Shown: positions 8,259-17,473, counted from the first letter of the stretch. The stretch: DNA of 64,000 bases from Nostoc commune NIES-4072 (GCF_003113895.1 NZ_BDUD01000001.1:5824516-5888515), one strand, 5' to 3'. The notes: generated by a model not told the origin, from the letters alone. A program made the numbers and translations.

Positions 8259-8312
8259 ATCATAATGGGATGTAAGTAATTCTAAAAATTTTACTTACAT
8301 CCCATTATGATC
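8259..8312. repeat. 22-bp perfect inverted repeat (hairpin)
   Basis: Arms 8259-8280 and 8291-8312 are exact reverse complements (GATCATAATGGG... at the outer end), with a 10-nt loop TCTAAAAATT. The hairpin starts 70 bp after the helicase stop and lies 160 bp before the small ORF. No T-run follows, so it is not a standard terminator. It could be a tiny palindromic element or a structured RNA/DNA site. Confidence 0.8.
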
Positions 8313-8472
8313 TAAATCATTAATATGAATAATAGCAGAAAACGATAAAACAATAAAGTGTTTTTTTAAAGAAAATTAGGTTTTTAAAGATAACGCAAAC
8401 AGTGGCTTTACGGAGGCTATTCTAGCACTAGAGAAAGTTAAAATGTAGAAAAACTATATTTAAAAATCCGAT

Positions 8473-8646
8473 ATGTCACAAGAGGCGAATATCGATGATG
8501 TTCAAGAGCCAATTACCACCGCACCACTGGAAGTACGGCAAATTATTGAGCGAGTATGGAAGCTGGAAAAAGGCAGGCTAGATAAGAAGATTAACAGCCA
8601 TATAAATGATAATATTTTAGACATTATTAAGGAAGAGGTGCGATGA
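8473..8646 (+). CDS. 57-aa acidic protein coupled to DndD-like ATPase
   Basis: ATG 8473 opens a 57-codon frame beginning MSQEANIDDVQEPITTAPLE and ending NILDIIKEEVR. Its TGA overlaps the ATG of the next gene in an ATGA (8643-8646), the usual mark of translational coupling. It is soluble, with charged helix-forming sequence (VRQIIERVWKLEKGRLDKKI) and no cysteines or membrane segment. I recognise no family. The tight coupling suggests that it binds or regulates the ATPase. It is short enough for automated calling to miss. Confidence 0.65.
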   Translation: MSQEANIDDVQEPITTAPLEVRQIIERVWKLEKGRLDKKINSHINDNILDIIKEEVR

Positions 8647-10715
8647 AGCTGACTTCAATCAAGCTCTGCAACTTTCGCTCCTTTTATGGTACGACACCAG
8701 AGATGATCATCGCTGGTGGAGATGCTCAAAACACGACAATCATTCATGGTAATAATGGTTCTGGTAAAACTAGCTTGCTGAATGCCTTTACGTGGGTATT
8801 GTATGATAAATTTAGTGCGGCATTTGCATCGATAGAGCAGTTAGTGAATAAGCGTGCGATCGCAGAAACTCAAAAAGGTCAAGCTGTAGAATGTTGGGTA
8901 GAGATTGGCTGGGAACATGAAGGTAAACGCTATCGAGTTAAACGCGCCTGTCGGGGTTATAAAAACGAAGGAGATTTTGACGCTGGCAAAACTCAATTAA
9001 CTATGTGGGTTGGTGCGGATGATGGCAAATGGAATATACCAACTCAGCAGCCAGACGATATAATTAATCAAATTTTACCCGCTACTTTACATCAATATTT
9101 TTTCTTTGACGGCGAGCGAATTGAAGAAATAGTCCGTTCTGATAAAAAAGCTGAAATTGCTGAAGCTACAAAAATCTTCTTGGGTGTGGAAGTAATCAAC
9201 CGTTCTATTAGACATTTGGGAGATGCTAAAAAAACTCTAGAAAATGAGTTAAAAGCTATTGGTGATTCTGAAACTAAGCAACTATTACGACAGCAAGAAA
9301 AGATAGAACGCGAACGTGAACGCATTACCAAACGGCAAATTGAAATTAGAGAAGAGTTAGAATATCAACAAACCTTCAAAAAAGAGACAAGTAACCGTTT
9401 GCGAGAACTGAGTGCTGCTAAGGAATTGCAAGAAAGATGGCAGGATTTAGAATTACAGAAAGCAGCAAATCAAGAAGAATATAAAAAAAACAAAGAAGCG
9501 CTTAAAAAAGTTATTTCCGCGCGGGGTTATACCGTTTTACTGTCAGAAACTACATCCCAGTTCCGAGAAATTATAAATGATTTGAAGCAGAGAGGCGAGT
9601 TAAAATCAGGAATTTCACGAGAATTTGTGAATGATTTACTCAATTCTCAGCGCTGTATTTGTGGCGCAGAATTACACGCAGGTAATCATTCTCATAGTCA
9701 TGTGAGTACCTGGTTAAATAAAGCCGGTTCTTCGGCGGTGGAAGAAACTGCAATTCGCATGAGCGCACAAGTAGATGAAATTGATAAGCAAGCCATAGGT
9801 TTTTGGGAAGAAGTTGATAGAGAACAATCCAGAACTAATCAATTAAGGCAAAGCATATCTCAAATTGAAGGAGACTTAGACAATATTCAAGAACGGTTGC
9901 GAAAAGATGCTAATGAAGAAATTAGCAGTTTACAAAAACGCTTAGATGAAATAGAAAGTAAAATTGATGAGTTAAATCGAGAACAGGGTGCAAATCAGCA
10001 GCAAATTGCTCAACTCACAACTGAGATTGAAGGTTTGAATAAACAAATTGCAAAGCAAAAGCTGAATGAAGACAAGCAAACTTTAGCACAGCGACGAATT
10101 AACGCCACTCAAGATGCAATCGAACGGTTAACAGAAGTTAGAAATCGTCAAGAACAACAATTTCGCCTGCAACTAGAAAAGCGAGTACAAGAAATATTCA
10201 TGGATATTTCTGTAACTCCATACATTCCTAGAATTAGTGAAAAATATGAACTGACATTAGTAGAAAATACTACAGGTGTGGAAGCTCCAGTTGCAGCATC
10301 CACGGGGGAGAATCAAATTCTCAGTTTATCCTTTATTGCCAGCATCATTGACAAAGTAAGGGAATGGAGTGAGAAGCGGAAAATGATGATGATTCCCGAT
10401 AGTAGCACTTTCCCAATTGTAATGGATTCACCCTTTGGTAGTTTGGATGAGAATTCGCGGCGACACATTGCGAAGACAATTCCCCAATTAGCGAATCAGT
10501 TGATAGTTTTAGTTACTAAAACTCAGTGGCGGGGTGAAGTTGAAGCAGAGATGACAGAAAGAATTGGGAAAGAATATGTGCTTACGTATTATTCTTCTAA
10601 GCCTGATTGCGAACAAGATTATATTAAGTTGGGTGACGAAAGATATCCTTTAGTGAAACAAAGTCCGAATGAGTTTGAGTATACGGAAATTATCGCAGTT
10701 GAACGGAATAGGTAA
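8643..10715 (+). CDS. DndD-like SMC/Rad50-type ATPase (second in island)
   Basis: A 690-residue ABC/SMC-class ATPase. Walker A GNNGSGKTS is at residues 36-44. The QYFFFDGERIEEI segment at 151-163 is shared with DndD proteins. A long coiled coil spans about 185-520 and holds a CICGAEL cysteine pair near the middle that could be a hook. Signature STGENQILSL and Walker B FPIVMDSPFGSLDE lie at the C-terminus. It resembles the DndD at 17474 in architecture but not closely in sequence. It may be a second sulfur-modification ATPase or an effector that senses phosphorothioate DNA. It is coupled to the 57-aa ORF. Confidence 0.75.
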   Translation: MKLTSIKLCNFRSFYGTTPEMIIAGGDAQNTTIIHGNNGSGKTSLLNAFTWVLYDKFSAAFASIEQLVNKRAIAETQKGQAVECWVEIGWEHEGKRYRVKRACRGYKNEGDFDAGKTQLTMWVGADDGKWNIPTQQPDDIINQILPATLHQYFFFDGERIEEIVRSDKKAEIAEATKIFLGVEVINRSIRHLGDAKKTLENELKAIGDSETKQLLRQQEKIERERERITKRQIEIREELEYQQTFKKETSNRLRELSAAKELQERWQDLELQKAANQEEYKKNKEALKKVISARGYTVLLSETTSQFREIINDLKQRGELKSGISREFVNDLLNSQRCICGAELHAGNHSHSHVSTWLNKAGSSAVEETAIRMSAQVDEIDKQAIGFWEEVDREQSRTNQLRQSISQIEGDLDNIQERLRKDANEEISSLQKRLDEIESKIDELNREQGANQQQIAQLTTEIEGLNKQIAKQKLNEDKQTLAQRRINATQDAIERLTEVRNRQEQQFRLQLEKRVQEIFMDISVTPYIPRISEKYELTLVENTTGVEAPVAASTGENQILSLSFIASIIDKVREWSEKRKMMMIPDSSTFPIVMDSPFGSLDENSRRHIAKTIPQLANQLIVLVTKTQWRGEVEAEMTERIGKEYVLTYYSSKPDCEQDYIKLGDERYPLVKQSPNEFEYTEIIAVERNR

Positions 10716-10788
10716 TTACTCACCCAGAGACGCAGAGGCGCAAAGGTTTTTTCTTGGTTACATTTGAGAAAAAGAGAGGAATAAAGTT

Positions 10789-11358
10789 ATGGTTGCGAGT
10801 CCAGACAAAAATTATATGTCTCCCCAAAAATATCTGGAATGGGAAGAACGCCAAGAAATTAAATATGAATATATTGATGGTGAAGTTTTCGCCATGACTG
10901 GGGGTACTCTTCCTCATACAACTATTGCTTTAAACTTAGCTTCAGCGTTAAAAATTCATCTAAGGGGAAGTGAGTGTCTTCCCTTTATGGCGGATGCGAA
11001 AGTAGGTGTATCTGAGAAGGGGCCTTTTCATTATCCTGATGTTGTGGTGAGTTGCGATGAACGGGACAAACAAGCTATTCAATTTCTGCAATATCCTTGT
11101 TTAATTGTTGAAGTTCTGTCCCCAAGTACGGAAGCTTACGATAGAGGTACAAAATTTACGCGGTATCGTCGCATTCAGACTTTGCAAGAATACGTCCTCA
11201 TTGATGCTGAAAAAATTGGTTTAGATTGCTTCCGATTAAATGATAGAGGACTCTGGGAGTTACATCCTTACGAAGCAGAGGATGAGGTTTATTTAACCAG
11301 CGTTAATTTCCGCTTTCCGATATCTTTGGTGTATGAAAATGTTCAGTTTCCTATTTAA
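10789..11358 (+). CDS. Uma2-family endonuclease-like protein (first)
   Basis: A 189-residue Uma2 (DUF820) protein with PD-(D/E)XK nuclease-like fold. The N-terminus has EYIDGEVFAMTGGT, then FHYPDVVVSCDE with the conserved Asp, CLIVEVLSPSTEAYDRGTKF with the Glu, and EYVLID. These match the PD...ExV pattern. The family is greatly expanded in cyanobacteria, and its biological role is largely unknown. It sits 73 bp after the second ATPase with a purine-rich ribosome-binding site (GAGAGGA). Confidence 0.85.
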   Translation: MVASPDKNYMSPQKYLEWEERQEIKYEYIDGEVFAMTGGTLPHTTIALNLASALKIHLRGSECLPFMADAKVGVSEKGPFHYPDVVVSCDERDKQAIQFLQYPCLIVEVLSPSTEAYDRGTKFTRYRRIQTLQEYVLIDAEKIGLDCFRLNDRGLWELHPYEAEDEVYLTSVNFRFPISLVYENVQFPI

Positions 11359-11393
11359 GTTAGGATTATCCTCGATTCATTATTAGGGATTTT

Positions 11394-11945
11394 ATGAGTA
11401 TTAAAACTGAAGCAACTATTGAAGATTTGTACCACTTACCTGACAATTGTAAAGCAGAGATTGTCAATGGAAAATTGGTGCTAATGTCTCCAACTGGATT
11501 TTTGCCAGGACGTGCAAGTGGTGAAATTTATGCAAGTCTACGGGATTATGAACGTCTGACAAAAAGTGGTTACGCTTTGCCTGATAATGTCGGTTTTATT
11601 GTCAATCTCCCTAATCGTCGTTCTTTAAGTCCTGATGCTGCGTTTTATACTGGCAAACCTACAGGTGGGAAGTTTGTTAATGGTGCGCCTATATTTGCTG
11701 CTGAGGTAAGAAGCGAAAATGATTACGGTGATAAAGCTGAGAAAGACATGGCTGCTAAACGCCGTGATTATTTTGCATCTGGTACTTTGGTAGTTTGGGA
11801 TGTAGATGTACTTAAAGAGGAAGTTATTAGAGTATATCGTGCTAGTAATCCTGAAGAACCGGAAGTGTATCGCCGTGGGGAGGTGGCTGAAGCTGAACCC
11901 GCAGTACCAGGATGGACTATGTTGGTGGATAATTTGTTTGTTTAG
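11394..11945 (+). CDS. Uma2-family endonuclease-like protein (second)
   Basis: A 183-residue Uma2 protein. Visible features are KAEIVNGKLVLMSPTG near the N-terminus, LSPDAAFYTGKP with the conserved Asp, FAAEVRSENDYGDKAEKDM with the Glu, and TLVVWDVD. It is 35 bp behind the first Uma2 gene but clearly divergent from it, so it is not a recent duplication. A Dnd role is possible from position only, because Uma2 genes occur everywhere in such genomes. Confidence 0.85.
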   Translation: MSIKTEATIEDLYHLPDNCKAEIVNGKLVLMSPTGFLPGRASGEIYASLRDYERLTKSGYALPDNVGFIVNLPNRRSLSPDAAFYTGKPTGGKFVNGAPIFAAEVRSENDYGDKAEKDMAAKRRDYFASGTLVVWDVDVLKEEVIRVYRASNPEEPEVYRRGEVAEAEPAVPGWTMLVDNLFV

Positions 11946-12038
11946 CGATCGCCTACATACTAGTATAAAATAATGCGCTAATAATTACTATCACTTCCAA
12001 CTTTCGGTTAAAATAGCAACAATGTAGATATTAAAACA

Positions 12039-12512
12039 ATGGCGGAAACTGGCAGAATCAGGGTTGCTAAAGATAAGGCTGAGTTGGTGAAGGATTTAAC
12101 ATCTTCAGATGGTGGAACAGGGCCTTTTAATACTTTTGCTGATGTGATTGTGTTTGCAGCAGCTTTGGGTGCAAAGCATAAAAAACGCGTGCCTTTGGGA
12201 GAGATTTCTAAAAGGGAACCATCGCCAATTAGGATAGAGTATTTTGCCTCAATGGGAAATGATATTTTAATAAAATTATTAGCAATTAATGAAACTAAAG
12301 ATATTAAAACACTATCTCTTAATGAAGAAGAATATGAAAGACAACGTAATCATATATTTGAAGAGTACGCTAATGGTGGATTGGAAATATTACAAAATGA
12401 GTTGCGTGGGTCAGTAGATTATGCAGAGCGAATTTTATTATTTCTCAGTTATGAGCGAACTAATACGGAGCAACAAGACGAGGAATTTGATCTCACCAAA
12501 TTCCTCTCTTGA
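12039..12512 (+). CDS. Dnd system-associated protein 4 homologue
   Basis: A 157-residue soluble protein whose pattern (RIRVAKDKAELVKDL, GPFNTFADVIVFAAALGAKHKKRVPL, YEEYANGGLEIL-type C-terminus) fits the small family found beside dnd operons and named dnd system-associated protein 4. It has no catalytic motif, and its function is unknown. The stop lies 12 bp from the stop of the convergent DGQHR gene. Known family context and local position agree. Confidence 0.7.
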   Translation: MAETGRIRVAKDKAELVKDLTSSDGGTGPFNTFADVIVFAAALGAKHKKRVPLGEISKREPSPIRIEYFASMGNDILIKLLAINETKDIKTLSLNEEEYERQRNHIFEEYANGGLEILQNELRGSVDYAERILLFLSYERTNTEQQDEEFDLTKFLS

Positions 12513-12524
12513 ATTAGGGTATCT

Positions 12525-13730
12525 TCAATAGGAAGGGTTTTCCATCCATCCTAGTTTATCTTTAAGCGCCTTGACTGCACCACTTACTGCGTTGGCATTA
12601 GTGTATAGTTTATAACGCTTATCCGGATTTTTAGGATTAGGATCTATCCTAATTAAATTATTTTCCCAAATTGGATTACTTCTTGTCCAATCTATCTGTG
12701 CAAGTTGGGAAACTTTTACATCATCAAAATAATTGCTGTCTTTGTTGTAAGTGAAGTATAGCAATCGACCTAAAACTTCCAGACCAGCACTCACTCCCAG
12801 TATACATTCATCTTTAAATTTTCTTAGTTCAGCAATAGTCAAATCAGCTACCTTTGTCTCAGAAATATATTTTGTGTTACTGCATTCAAAGAAAAACTTA
12901 TTGAGACAACTAGCTAGAGCATTAGATGAAATCTCCACATCATAGTCTTGAAGTTCAGAATCAGGATTCTTTGTAAAAGCACAACTCACAGCCCTTGTTA
13001 TGTAGTTATTTGTGTAAATAAATTTCTTTTGAATACGTGGAGAATCTTGAATTTTATCTGTTTTGTCGTAAAAAATATTGACTTGTTTTACTAATTTTTT
13101 AGTAATACCAACACGACCTTCAACTTCACCAAATGATAATAGCAATGCTTTACCTAACGGTTTAGTTTGAGCCATATCTCCAAAATCTTTTCTACACTGG
13201 TCAATATCGTCTTCTAAGACCAGCGTGATAGGAAAATCATTATCACTAATTAAGGAACTTTCCTCACTTTCAATTAACTTTTGAATAGCAGTCTTACGAT
13301 GTTGTCCATCTGTAATCTCTAATTTAACATCACGAGGAATTACAACTATACAAATACCTCTGCCTAATTCGAGAATTGTTATTTTATCTGCGGGTACATT
13401 TGCTGTCAGCGTCCCCAAAATCCAGGGTTTTCCTTTTCGGGCTTGTTCGATAATATAATTTTTGATCTCCTCAGCATGACCTGGGACTTCTGGGCGTTGT
13501 TTACCTAATTCAGGATCATCGTCCTTAGCAGGCTTTGCTACTAAAAGTGCTGGAAAGTCCTTAGCTGGTATATTAATTTGTAGCATTTTCCGCTTTCCCT
13601 GGCGAAAAATTAGTCCTGGATAGCAGGAATCTCGATAATGGTCTTCAAAGAACGGCGCAACCAAGGTACTAAACTTAGCTTTGATCTCTGGCGAAACACT
13701 ATTATTACTATCCTGGTTTGTTTGAGCCAT
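12525..13730 (-). CDS. DGQHR-domain protein, DndB-like (401 aa)
   Basis: This contains the diagnostic LEITDGQHRKTAI motif at about residues 157-169. The core is preceded by QRPEVPGHAEEIKNYI and followed by KDFGDMAQTKPLGKALL, which resembles the DndB layout of about 380 residues. DndB proteins bind DNA and tune phosphorothioate level, in some species by repressing the operon. It is the second gene of a minus-strand pair, 104 bp after the 531-aa DGQHR gene. It could be the true DndB or a paralogue. Confidence 0.75.
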   Translation of the reverse strand: MAQTNQDSNNSVSPEIKAKFSTLVAPFFEDHYRDSCYPGLIFRQGKRKMLQINIPAKDFPALLVAKPAKDDDPELGKQRPEVPGHAEEIKNYIIEQARKGKPWILGTLTANVPADKITILELGRGICIVVIPRDVKLEITDGQHRKTAIQKLIESEESSLISDNDFPITLVLEDDIDQCRKDFGDMAQTKPLGKALLLSFGEVEGRVGITKKLVKQVNIFYDKTDKIQDSPRIQKKFIYTNNYITRAVSCAFTKNPDSELQDYDVEISSNALASCLNKFFFECSNTKYISETKVADLTIAELRKFKDECILGVSAGLEVLGRLLYFTYNKDSNYFDDVKVSQLAQIDWTRSNPIWENNLIRIDPNPKNPDKRYKLYTNANAVSGAVKALKDKLGWMENPSY

Positions 13731-13834
13731 ATAAATATTTATACCAATTGGCAGATGTTAGCAAATATGATACGCAACCCTTATGGGCTGTAGCATCGGT
13801 AAAAACCACACTAAAAAATCCCTACTTAACTTGA

Positions 13835-15430
13835 CTAGTTCAGGATATGTGGAAGTCCTACCGCTTTCGGTTCAACAAACTCGCCATCAAAACTTATAGT
13901 TTTATCTTCCACAGTCCTAGCATCCGCCAAAGCTTTACGCAGTTCAGCACGTTCCATCTGTTCCTGAACTCCACCCAGGATATAAACCAATAACTTTGCT
14001 GCTAAATCTCTTCCAGCAACCTGCACTCGCTTTTTATTCGGGTCATATAAAACCCCATACCAGAGAGATTGGGGATATTCCATACCACTAAAACCACCTT
14101 GCTGGTCAAACTTTCGCAGTTTCTTAAAAATATCTTCTAAAGAAAAACCTTTTTTAAAAACCAAAATTCCCAAAGCTTGCGCTAATGCAACTTGAGCAAC
14201 TGGACGGAAAAGCATATTTCCTTCACCTCCATCCCTCTCAAAGCTGAAGCGCCGTAAAGCTGGTGTATCCTCGTGTTCTAAAATTTTATAACTAGAAAGA
14301 CTAGCCAAAGAATCAAATAGCTTTTTAAATTCCTCAATTCCCTGCTCAATTTCTTCATCCTCTGGACGCATGGGAATTAGACCTTTCTCCAAGGGTTTCC
14401 AGTGAGGGAACTTTTGAGCCAAATATCGCTCAGACATATCTTGCAGAGCTTGCAAAGTCGTCAAAACTGTAGAATTGGAGGCTACTGTTGCACTATTCCA
14501 ATTAACGCGGGGATTGCGTTCTTGTCGTTGTTCTAATAGTGGATGTGTAACTGCAATTTTTCTAGCAACGATCGCAAAACCATCATCTTCATTCAACTGT
14601 GTTAGCTGACCTTTAGTTAAGGGTGCAGCCATCAGGTTGACATGAACAAAAATCGATCTCACCCTCCGCCTCGCCTCGGTGCGAGTTTCCCCAGCCGCTA
14701 CCGCACAGATGAACTCAATACCAATTTTTTCCTTGGGTAAATTTTGCAAGTAAGCAAGGTCTACTTGGTACTTTTCTATCAAATCATTGACTGTAATAAA
14801 ACTGTCATCAGCACCTTTATCCTTTTTATAGCGCTGGAGTTTGCGAGTTTTGATTAACTCCATCAACCCCTGAACCCCCATTAATCGGTGTTGACCATCC
14901 AGTGCATAAATAGTTACATTATCCTCAGAAATATTTAGCAGACCTACTTTAGCGTCTTTATCTAGAGGTATAAAATCAGTCGTAGACTTGGTGGCGCGTC
15001 CTTCACTATCCCACTCAGCAGCTTTAGGATTATCCGCCCACGGTTGATTAATTACTACTAGCACCGGTGGAAACTTATGGTTGTGTCGAGCCGCTAAATA
15101 CTGGACTAGCGGCGCTTGACGTGACCAATCAAGGGGACGCTGTTGAATTTCATCAATGCTATCCGCGTCAATCTCGACATTATCAGTCTCAGGATTATAC
15201 TTTTTTTGAAACAGAGGTAAGCCAGAGGCGAAGTGAACCCGACCTGCAAACCATTCCAAGGTAACAGAGCTAACATAAGCCTCCGTACCACCCATCTCGG
15301 TTTTTTGTACGAGAATCTGATCTTTTCTCCCTAAAAACTTCTCCAGGAGTAAAGCTAGTACCTGTTTTTCCTTGTTTTCCCGTTCCAGGTATTCTCTAGC
15401 GATGTCAGCAGTTGAGTCAGAGTCTTTCAT
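13835..15430 (-). CDS. DGQHR-domain protein, DndB family (531 aa)
   Basis: A long DGQHR protein with IYALDGQHRLMGVQGL at about residues 174-189 and a later RSIFVHVNLMAAPLTKGQ segment typical of the DGQHR family. It is about 150 residues longer than standard DndB; the extra part is a C-terminal helical region. Its gene is divergent from dndC across a 287-bp intergenic region that holds a palindrome, so it is well placed to regulate both directions. It differs strongly from the 401-aa neighbour, so the two probably have distinct jobs. Confidence 0.8.
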   Translation of the reverse strand: MKDSDSTADIAREYLERENKEKQVLALLLEKFLGRKDQILVQKTEMGGTEAYVSSVTLEWFAGRVHFASGLPLFQKKYNPETDNVEIDADSIDEIQQRPLDWSRQAPLVQYLAARHNHKFPPVLVVINQPWADNPKAAEWDSEGRATKSTTDFIPLDKDAKVGLLNISEDNVTIYALDGQHRLMGVQGLMELIKTRKLQRYKKDKGADDSFITVNDLIEKYQVDLAYLQNLPKEKIGIEFICAVAAGETRTEARRRVRSIFVHVNLMAAPLTKGQLTQLNEDDGFAIVARKIAVTHPLLEQRQERNPRVNWNSATVASNSTVLTTLQALQDMSERYLAQKFPHWKPLEKGLIPMRPEDEEIEQGIEEFKKLFDSLASLSSYKILEHEDTPALRRFSFERDGGEGNMLFRPVAQVALAQALGILVFKKGFSLEDIFKKLRKFDQQGGFSGMEYPQSLWYGVLYDPNKKRVQVAGRDLAAKLLVYILGGVQEQMERAELRKALADARTVEDKTISFDGEFVEPKAVGLPHILN

Positions 15431-15555
15431 GTTGTTAATTTTTAAAAACTAGAGAATATAAAGCAGTTTACATTGTCTAAAGTATTAGGTAAGAAGATTT
15501 CTTTTTTAAAAATTCTTAAAAAATGCTATTCTAAAAAGCTGATCGTCAAACAACT

Positions 15556-15593
15556 AATAACTGCAACTTTCAGTTATTGCGGTTATATATAAT
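15556..15593. promoter_or_regulatory. Putative dnd operator and promoter
   Basis: The inverted repeat AATAACTG (15556-15563) / CAGTTATT (15571-15578), with a 7-bp spacer, lies in the divergent region. TATAAT at 15588-15593 provides a good -10 box toward dndC, with the palindrome covering the expected -35 zone. That layout suits a repressor or activator site. No consensus -35 is evident. Confidence 0.45.
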
Positions 15594-15610
15594 ACAGGTA
15601 AAATCTCAAA

Positions 15611-15632
15611 AAAGTCCGCCTACGCGGGCTTT
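15611..15632 (+). terminator. Terminator-like hairpin in the dndC leader
   Basis: AAAGTCCGC / GCGGGCTTT form a 9-bp stem (one wobble) with a CTAC loop, followed by TGTTTGT. It lies between the putative promoter and the dndC ATG, about 85 nt upstream of the gene, so it could attenuate dnd transcription. It could instead terminate leftover transcription or be a dispersed repeat. Confidence 0.45.
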
Positions 15633-15717
15633 GTTTGTGTGCCAGTAAATTTCGTTCTGAAGGGCGTTTAGTTGGTCGTTTATATAAAAAAATATTTGTT
15701 TAGGTAGGAGGAGAGAA

Positions 15718-17412
15718 ATGGCTACAGCACAACAACCAGAGAATAAAGGTCAGGAGACACGTACTGTAGCAGATTTAGTGGAAGATATCCAAGCTCTCAC
15801 CACTGAAATTCAAGAGTTGTACTGTTTAGATGAAATACCTTGGGTTGTCGGTTACTCAGGTGGTAAAGATAGCTCATGTGTACTGCAATTGGTTTGGAAT
15901 GCGATCGCAGCCCTACCACCCGAAAAGCGAACTAAAACAATATACGTTATCACCACAGACACACTGGTAGAAAATCCTATCGTTGCTGCTTGGGTACGTA
16001 ATTCTTTAAAACAGATGAAATCTGAAGCTCAAGCGCAAGAATTACCATTTGAACCCCATTTGCTACAACCAGATTTTAAAGAAACATTCTGGGTAGGTTT
16101 GATTGGTAAAGGTTATCCAGCACCCAGAGGAAAATTTCGTTGGTGTACAGAACGCCTCAAAATTAATCCTTCTAACCGCTTTATCCGTGATGTGATTCGA
16201 GCGAGTGGAGAAGCGATTGTTGTGCTGGGTACTCGCAAAGCTGAAAGCACAAAACGTGCTAGCCGAATGAAGAAATTGGAAGCTCAACGAGTCCGCGATC
16301 GCCTCAGTCCTAATATGAACTTGCCAAATTCTTTAGTTTATAGCCCTATTGAAGACTGGCAAAATGATGAAGTCTGGATTTATCTCATGCAGTGGGAAAA
16401 CCCTTGGGGGTACAGCAATAAAGATTTATTCTCCATGTATCGAGGTGCTTCTGCTGATAATGAATGTCCTTTAGTTGTCGATACATCTACCCCTAGTTGT
16501 GGTAGCTCTCGTTTTGGTTGCTGGGTTTGCACGCTGGTTAGTCAAGATAAATCGCTTGCAGCGATGATTCAAAATGACGAAGAGAAAGAGTGGATGCAAC
16601 CTTTACTTGATTTCCGTAAAGAATTGGATGCTGAAGAAACACGTGATAAAAGAGATTTCCGACGTAGAAATGGTGGTGTCCAACTTTATGAACGTAACTT
16701 AGAAGATGGGATATCTATTGAACACATTCCTGGCCCGTTTATTAAAGAAGCGCGAGAGGATTGGCTAAGAAAGTTACTTACCGTTGAAAAACAAATTCGT
16801 CAAACGGCGCCAGAAAATATGCGCGATATCACCCTAATTACTCTAGAAGAAATGAGCGAAATTCGCCGCATTTGGCTAGAAGAAAGACACGAATTTGATG
16901 ATAGTTTACCCCGGATTTATCAAGAAGTGACTGGCGAAGAATTTCAAGATCCCCGACCTGGTGCTGACTATAGCCTTTTAGGTCTAGATGAGTGGGCAGT
17001 ACTAGAAGAAATCTGTGAAGGCGATGTTATGCACTTAGAACTCATGGCAAAGTTATTAGACACAGAATACCAATATCGCAAAAAAGCTCGTCGCACAGGA
17101 ATATACAACAGTCTAGAAAAATGTTTTGATACGAGTTCGCGTTCCCAAAAAAATGCAATTGATCATGCTCATTTAAAACGCGATTTAAGAGAAGCAATTA
17201 CTGATGGTGATATTATAAAATTTAAGGAAAAGTTTAAGCAGTTAACTTTGGGAGATGTTGATATAAAAGACGAGGTTAGAGATGAAATTATAGCTATACC
17301 AGATGAAGTTAATGTAATCCAAAATGACCAAATATCAACCATATCCCCTACAGAAACTAATGTAACACCTCAAAGTTGGGCAAATATCAAATTTAAAGGT
17401 AACAACCATTAA
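15718..17412 (+). CDS. dndC: DNA sulfur modification protein DndC
   Basis: An ATP-pyrophosphatase of the PAPS-reductase type that activates the DNA backbone for sulfur insertion. The P-loop SGGKDS is at residues 47-52. Cysteines 250, 261, 268 and 271 (ECPLVVD...SCGSSRFGCWVC) can hold the Fe-S cluster. Its 564 residues fit the family. The ribosome-binding site is strong (TAGGAGGAG at 15705-15713). It begins the plus-strand run dndC, dndD, antitoxin, broken toxin, dndE, methyltransferase. No dndA is in the window, so a cysteine desulfurase elsewhere must supply sulfur. Confidence 0.95.
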   Translation: MATAQQPENKGQETRTVADLVEDIQALTTEIQELYCLDEIPWVVGYSGGKDSSCVLQLVWNAIAALPPEKRTKTIYVITTDTLVENPIVAAWVRNSLKQMKSEAQAQELPFEPHLLQPDFKETFWVGLIGKGYPAPRGKFRWCTERLKINPSNRFIRDVIRASGEAIVVLGTRKAESTKRASRMKKLEAQRVRDRLSPNMNLPNSLVYSPIEDWQNDEVWIYLMQWENPWGYSNKDLFSMYRGASADNECPLVVDTSTPSCGSSRFGCWVCTLVSQDKSLAAMIQNDEEKEWMQPLLDFRKELDAEETRDKRDFRRRNGGVQLYERNLEDGISIEHIPGPFIKEAREDWLRKLLTVEKQIRQTAPENMRDITLITLEEMSEIRRIWLEERHEFDDSLPRIYQEVTGEEFQDPRPGADYSLLGLDEWAVLEEICEGDVMHLELMAKLLDTEYQYRKKARRTGIYNSLEKCFDTSSRSQKNAIDHAHLKRDLREAITDGDIIKFKEKFKQLTLGDVDIKDEVRDEIIAIPDEVNVIQNDQISTISPTETNVTPQSWANIKFKGNNH

Positions 17413-17473
17413 TAGTTTCGCAAGCATACACAAAATTCCAAAGTGTATTTTTGCACCAAATATCCAAGTAATT

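Noticed and set aside
15431-15717. TACG-N10-CGTA operator known for DndB in Salmonella
   Set aside because: I looked for this arrangement in the divergent region and did not find it.
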